Below, one piece after another: positions 13,192-14,535 of a stretch of 14,535 bases of DNA. Origin of the DNA: Bacillota bacterium (GTDB lineage: Bacteria; Bacillota; Dethiobacteria; DTU022); contig JAAZIE010000340.1 in the NCBI GenBank assembly GCA_012510305.1, positions 1 to 14,535 on the forward strand. The letters are read 5' to 3'. Position numbers and translations under genes: made by a program. The stretch's first letter is position 1. Each line of letters opens with the position of its first letter. Below the pieces are notes generated by a model. It was not told where the DNA came from, made no database searches, and saw only the letters and a program-made list of their open reading frames with translations.

Positions 13192-14214
13192 ATGTCGATG
13201 GAGGAAAAGCGTAAACAGATGGCACTAACTGATCTTTTTGGAAGAAAGCATGATTACCTGCGCATCTCGGTAACCGACCGCTGCAACCTGCGCTGTCTCT
13301 ACTGCATGGGCCCGGAAGGGGTTAAACAGATCCCCCAGGACCAGATCCTGACCTACGAAGAGATCCTTGAAGTGGTCAGGGCAGGCGCCGCCCTGGGTAT
13401 TTCCGGGGTACGGCTCACCGGGGGCGAGCCGCTGGTGCGCAGGGGGCTGTCCCACCTGGTCCGGAGAATATCGCGGATCCCCGGTATCGAAGAGGTGACC
13501 ATGACCACCAATGGAATTCTGCTGCCAAATTCGGCCGGACCCCTGAAGGAAGCAGGGCTGAGACGGGTTAATATCAGCATCGATTCGCTGAAGCCCGCTG
13601 TTTACCGCCGGATCACGCGTGGAGGCAAGCTCAACCGGGCCCTGGCCGGCGTAAAGGCAGCCCTGGAAAAGGGGCTGAAACCGGTAAAAGTAAACATTGT
13701 CCTGATGAAGGGGATCAACCACCGCGAGGTGCCCGCTTTTTTAAAGCTGGCCCAGGAGCAGGAGCTCCACCTGCGCTTCATCGAATATATGCCCATCGGT
13801 GCCCGGAGGGACCGGCATCAAAAATATTACCTGCCCCTGGCTTACGTGCAGAAGGTAGCAGCACGCATGGGGCTGCCGCTCACTCCTGCTCCTCCTGTCG
13901 CCGGAGCGGGGCCGGCAGAAAATTTCAGCCTTCCCGGGGGCAAAGGCACCATCGGGTTGATTCACCCCATCAGCCGCCATTTTTGCGGCAGCTGCAACCG
14001 GCTGCGGCTCATTGCCGAGGGGTACCTGAAGTGCTGCCTTTACTGGCAGGAGGAGCGCTCGGTCCGCCCGGCCCTGGGCGATAGCGTGCTGATGCAAAAA
14101 CTGCTGCAAGAGGTGGTCCGCCAGAAACCGGAAAAACACCTCATGAGCGCGCCCTGCAGCTCTGCTTCGCTGAGCCCGCAAGCGATGCGGGGGATGTCCA
14201 GGATTGGCGGATAA
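13192..14214 (+). CDS. moaA: GTP 3',8-cyclase MoaA
   Basis: The 340-residue radical SAM enzyme converts GTP to 3',8-cyclo-7,8-dihydro-GTP, the first step of molybdenum cofactor synthesis with MoaC. The N-terminal cluster motif is DRCNLRCLYCMG (Cys31, Cys35, Cys38). LTGGEPLVRRG (75-85), TMTTNGILL and NISIDSL are typical core motifs. The C-terminal [4Fe-4S] site is Cys265, Cys268 and Cys282, with an extra adjacent Cys281. The protein ends in RIGG, keeping the diglycine tail needed for activity in characterised MoaA. The start is uncertain: ATG at 13192, 13198 and 13219 are all in frame and none has an ideal ribosome binding site; 13219 gives the more usual beginning MALTDLFGRKHDYLRIS. It lies between the fused moeA and moaC, 26 bases before the latter. 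Confidence 0.96.
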   Translation: MSMEEKRKQMALTDLFGRKHDYLRISVTDRCNLRCLYCMGPEGVKQIPQDQILTYEEILEVVRAGAALGISGVRLTGGEPLVRRGLSHLVRRISRIPGIEEVTMTTNGILLPNSAGPLKEAGLRRVNISIDSLKPAVYRRITRGGKLNRALAGVKAALEKGLKPVKVNIVLMKGINHREVPAFLKLAQEQELHLRFIEYMPIGARRDRHQKYYLPLAYVQKVAARMGLPLTPAPPVAGAGPAENFSLPGGKGTIGLIHPISRHFCGSCNRLRLIAEGYLKCCLYWQEERSVRPALGDSVLMQKLLQEVVRQKPEKHLMSAPCSSASLSPQAMRGMSRIGG

Positions 14215-14240
14215 TTATTTGGGGAAGGGGTGGAGACAAG

Positions 14241-14535
14241 ATGGCTCCCGCTGATCTGAGCCACTTTGACGAGGCCGGCCGGCCGCAAATGGTTGACATA
14301 TCGAAAAAGGAGAGCACTCGCCGGGAAGCATATGCCTCCGGCGAGATCACCATGGCGCCCGCCACCCTGGCCCGGATCAAAGCCGGCCGGGTGAAAAAAG
14401 GCGATGTTCTGGCCGTGGCCCAGGTAGCCGCGGTGATGGCGGTAAAAGAGACGGGCCGGCTGATCCCCATGGCCCACCCGCTGAACATCTCCGGGGTGAA
14501 CGTTGATTTTAACTTGAATGAAACCGAGAACAAGA
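14241..14535 (+). CDS. moaC: Cyclic pyranopterin monophosphate synthase MoaC (cut by window edge)
   Basis: The visible 98 residues cover roughly two thirds of a usual MoaC of about 160. MVDISKKESTRREAYASGEI (17-36) and KKGDVLAVAQVAAVMAVK are characteristic, followed by TGRLIPMAHPLNISGVNVDF. MoaC converts 3',8-cyclo-dihydro-GTP, the MoaA product, to cyclic pyranopterin monophosphate, so the two form one step pair. The conserved histidine of the CHP motif is kept, but the preceding cysteine of the common IPMCHPL is alanine here. GGTGGAG ends five bases before the ATG and is a good ribosome binding site. It is the fourth gene of the plus-strand operon. The downstream end is not seen, so whether the frame is intact beyond the edge is unknown. 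Confidence 0.95.
   Translation, partial: MAPADLSHFDEAGRPQMVDISKKESTRREAYASGEITMAPATLARIKAGRVKKGDVLAVAQVAAVMAVKETGRLIPMAHPLNISGVNVDFNLNETENK

Overview
The window looks like a chromosomal segment of an anaerobic, fairly GC-rich Firmicute of the clostridial type. The reasons are the cdaA-cdaR-glmM cluster (a Firmicutes hallmark), strong AGGAGG-type ribosome binding sites, frequent TTG and GTG starts, a NuoE/NuoF pair of the kind found with NADH-linked [FeFe] hydrogenases, and an AmmeMemoRadiSam locus. I cannot name the genus. No tRNA, rRNA, CRISPR, insertion sequence or phage gene is visible.

Left arm, minus strand, read right to left from about 8.26 kb to 1. (a) A promoter at 8230-8258 drives a fused LigB-like/AMMECR1 protein and its radical SAM partner (AmmeMemoRadiSam, 8159-5716). 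(b) An AGCS-type sodium:amino-acid symporter follows (5617-4205). (c) Next come the diadenylate cyclase CdaA, its regulator CdaR and phosphoglucosamine mutase GlmM (4103-1156), which link c-di-AMP signalling to cell-wall precursor supply. The glmM start is a TTG behind a strong Shine-Dalgarno, and that Shine-Dalgarno can pair with a segment just after cdaR. (d) A near-consensus promoter at 1082-1110 starts a NuoE-NuoF redox module whose second gene runs off the left edge.

Divergent region, 8160-8369 (about 210 bases). It holds the minus-strand promoter, a perfect 7-bp leader hairpin, a 21-base-spaced direct repeat (CGTTAA) and AT-rich sequence.

Right arm, plus strand, 8370 to the end. (e) A 95-residue protein containing only sigma region 2 of an ECF-type sigma factor is followed 11 bases later by two adjoining short chromate-transporter (CHR) genes (8669-9820). 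(f) A promoter with an extended -10 element at 9907-9915 and a short structured leader precede a molybdenum cofactor operon: moeA, a second moeA fused to a periplasmic-binding-protein-like domain, moaA, and moaC, which is cut by the right edge. MoaA and MoaC make cyclic pyranopterin monophosphate. The MoeA proteins catalyse the final insertion of molybdate (or tungstate).

The least ordinary items are the region-2-only sigma protein joined to the transporter pair, the MoeA-PBP fusion beside a normal MoeA, the two-gene AmmeMemoRadiSam locus, and the possible RNA structures upstream of glmM and moeA.
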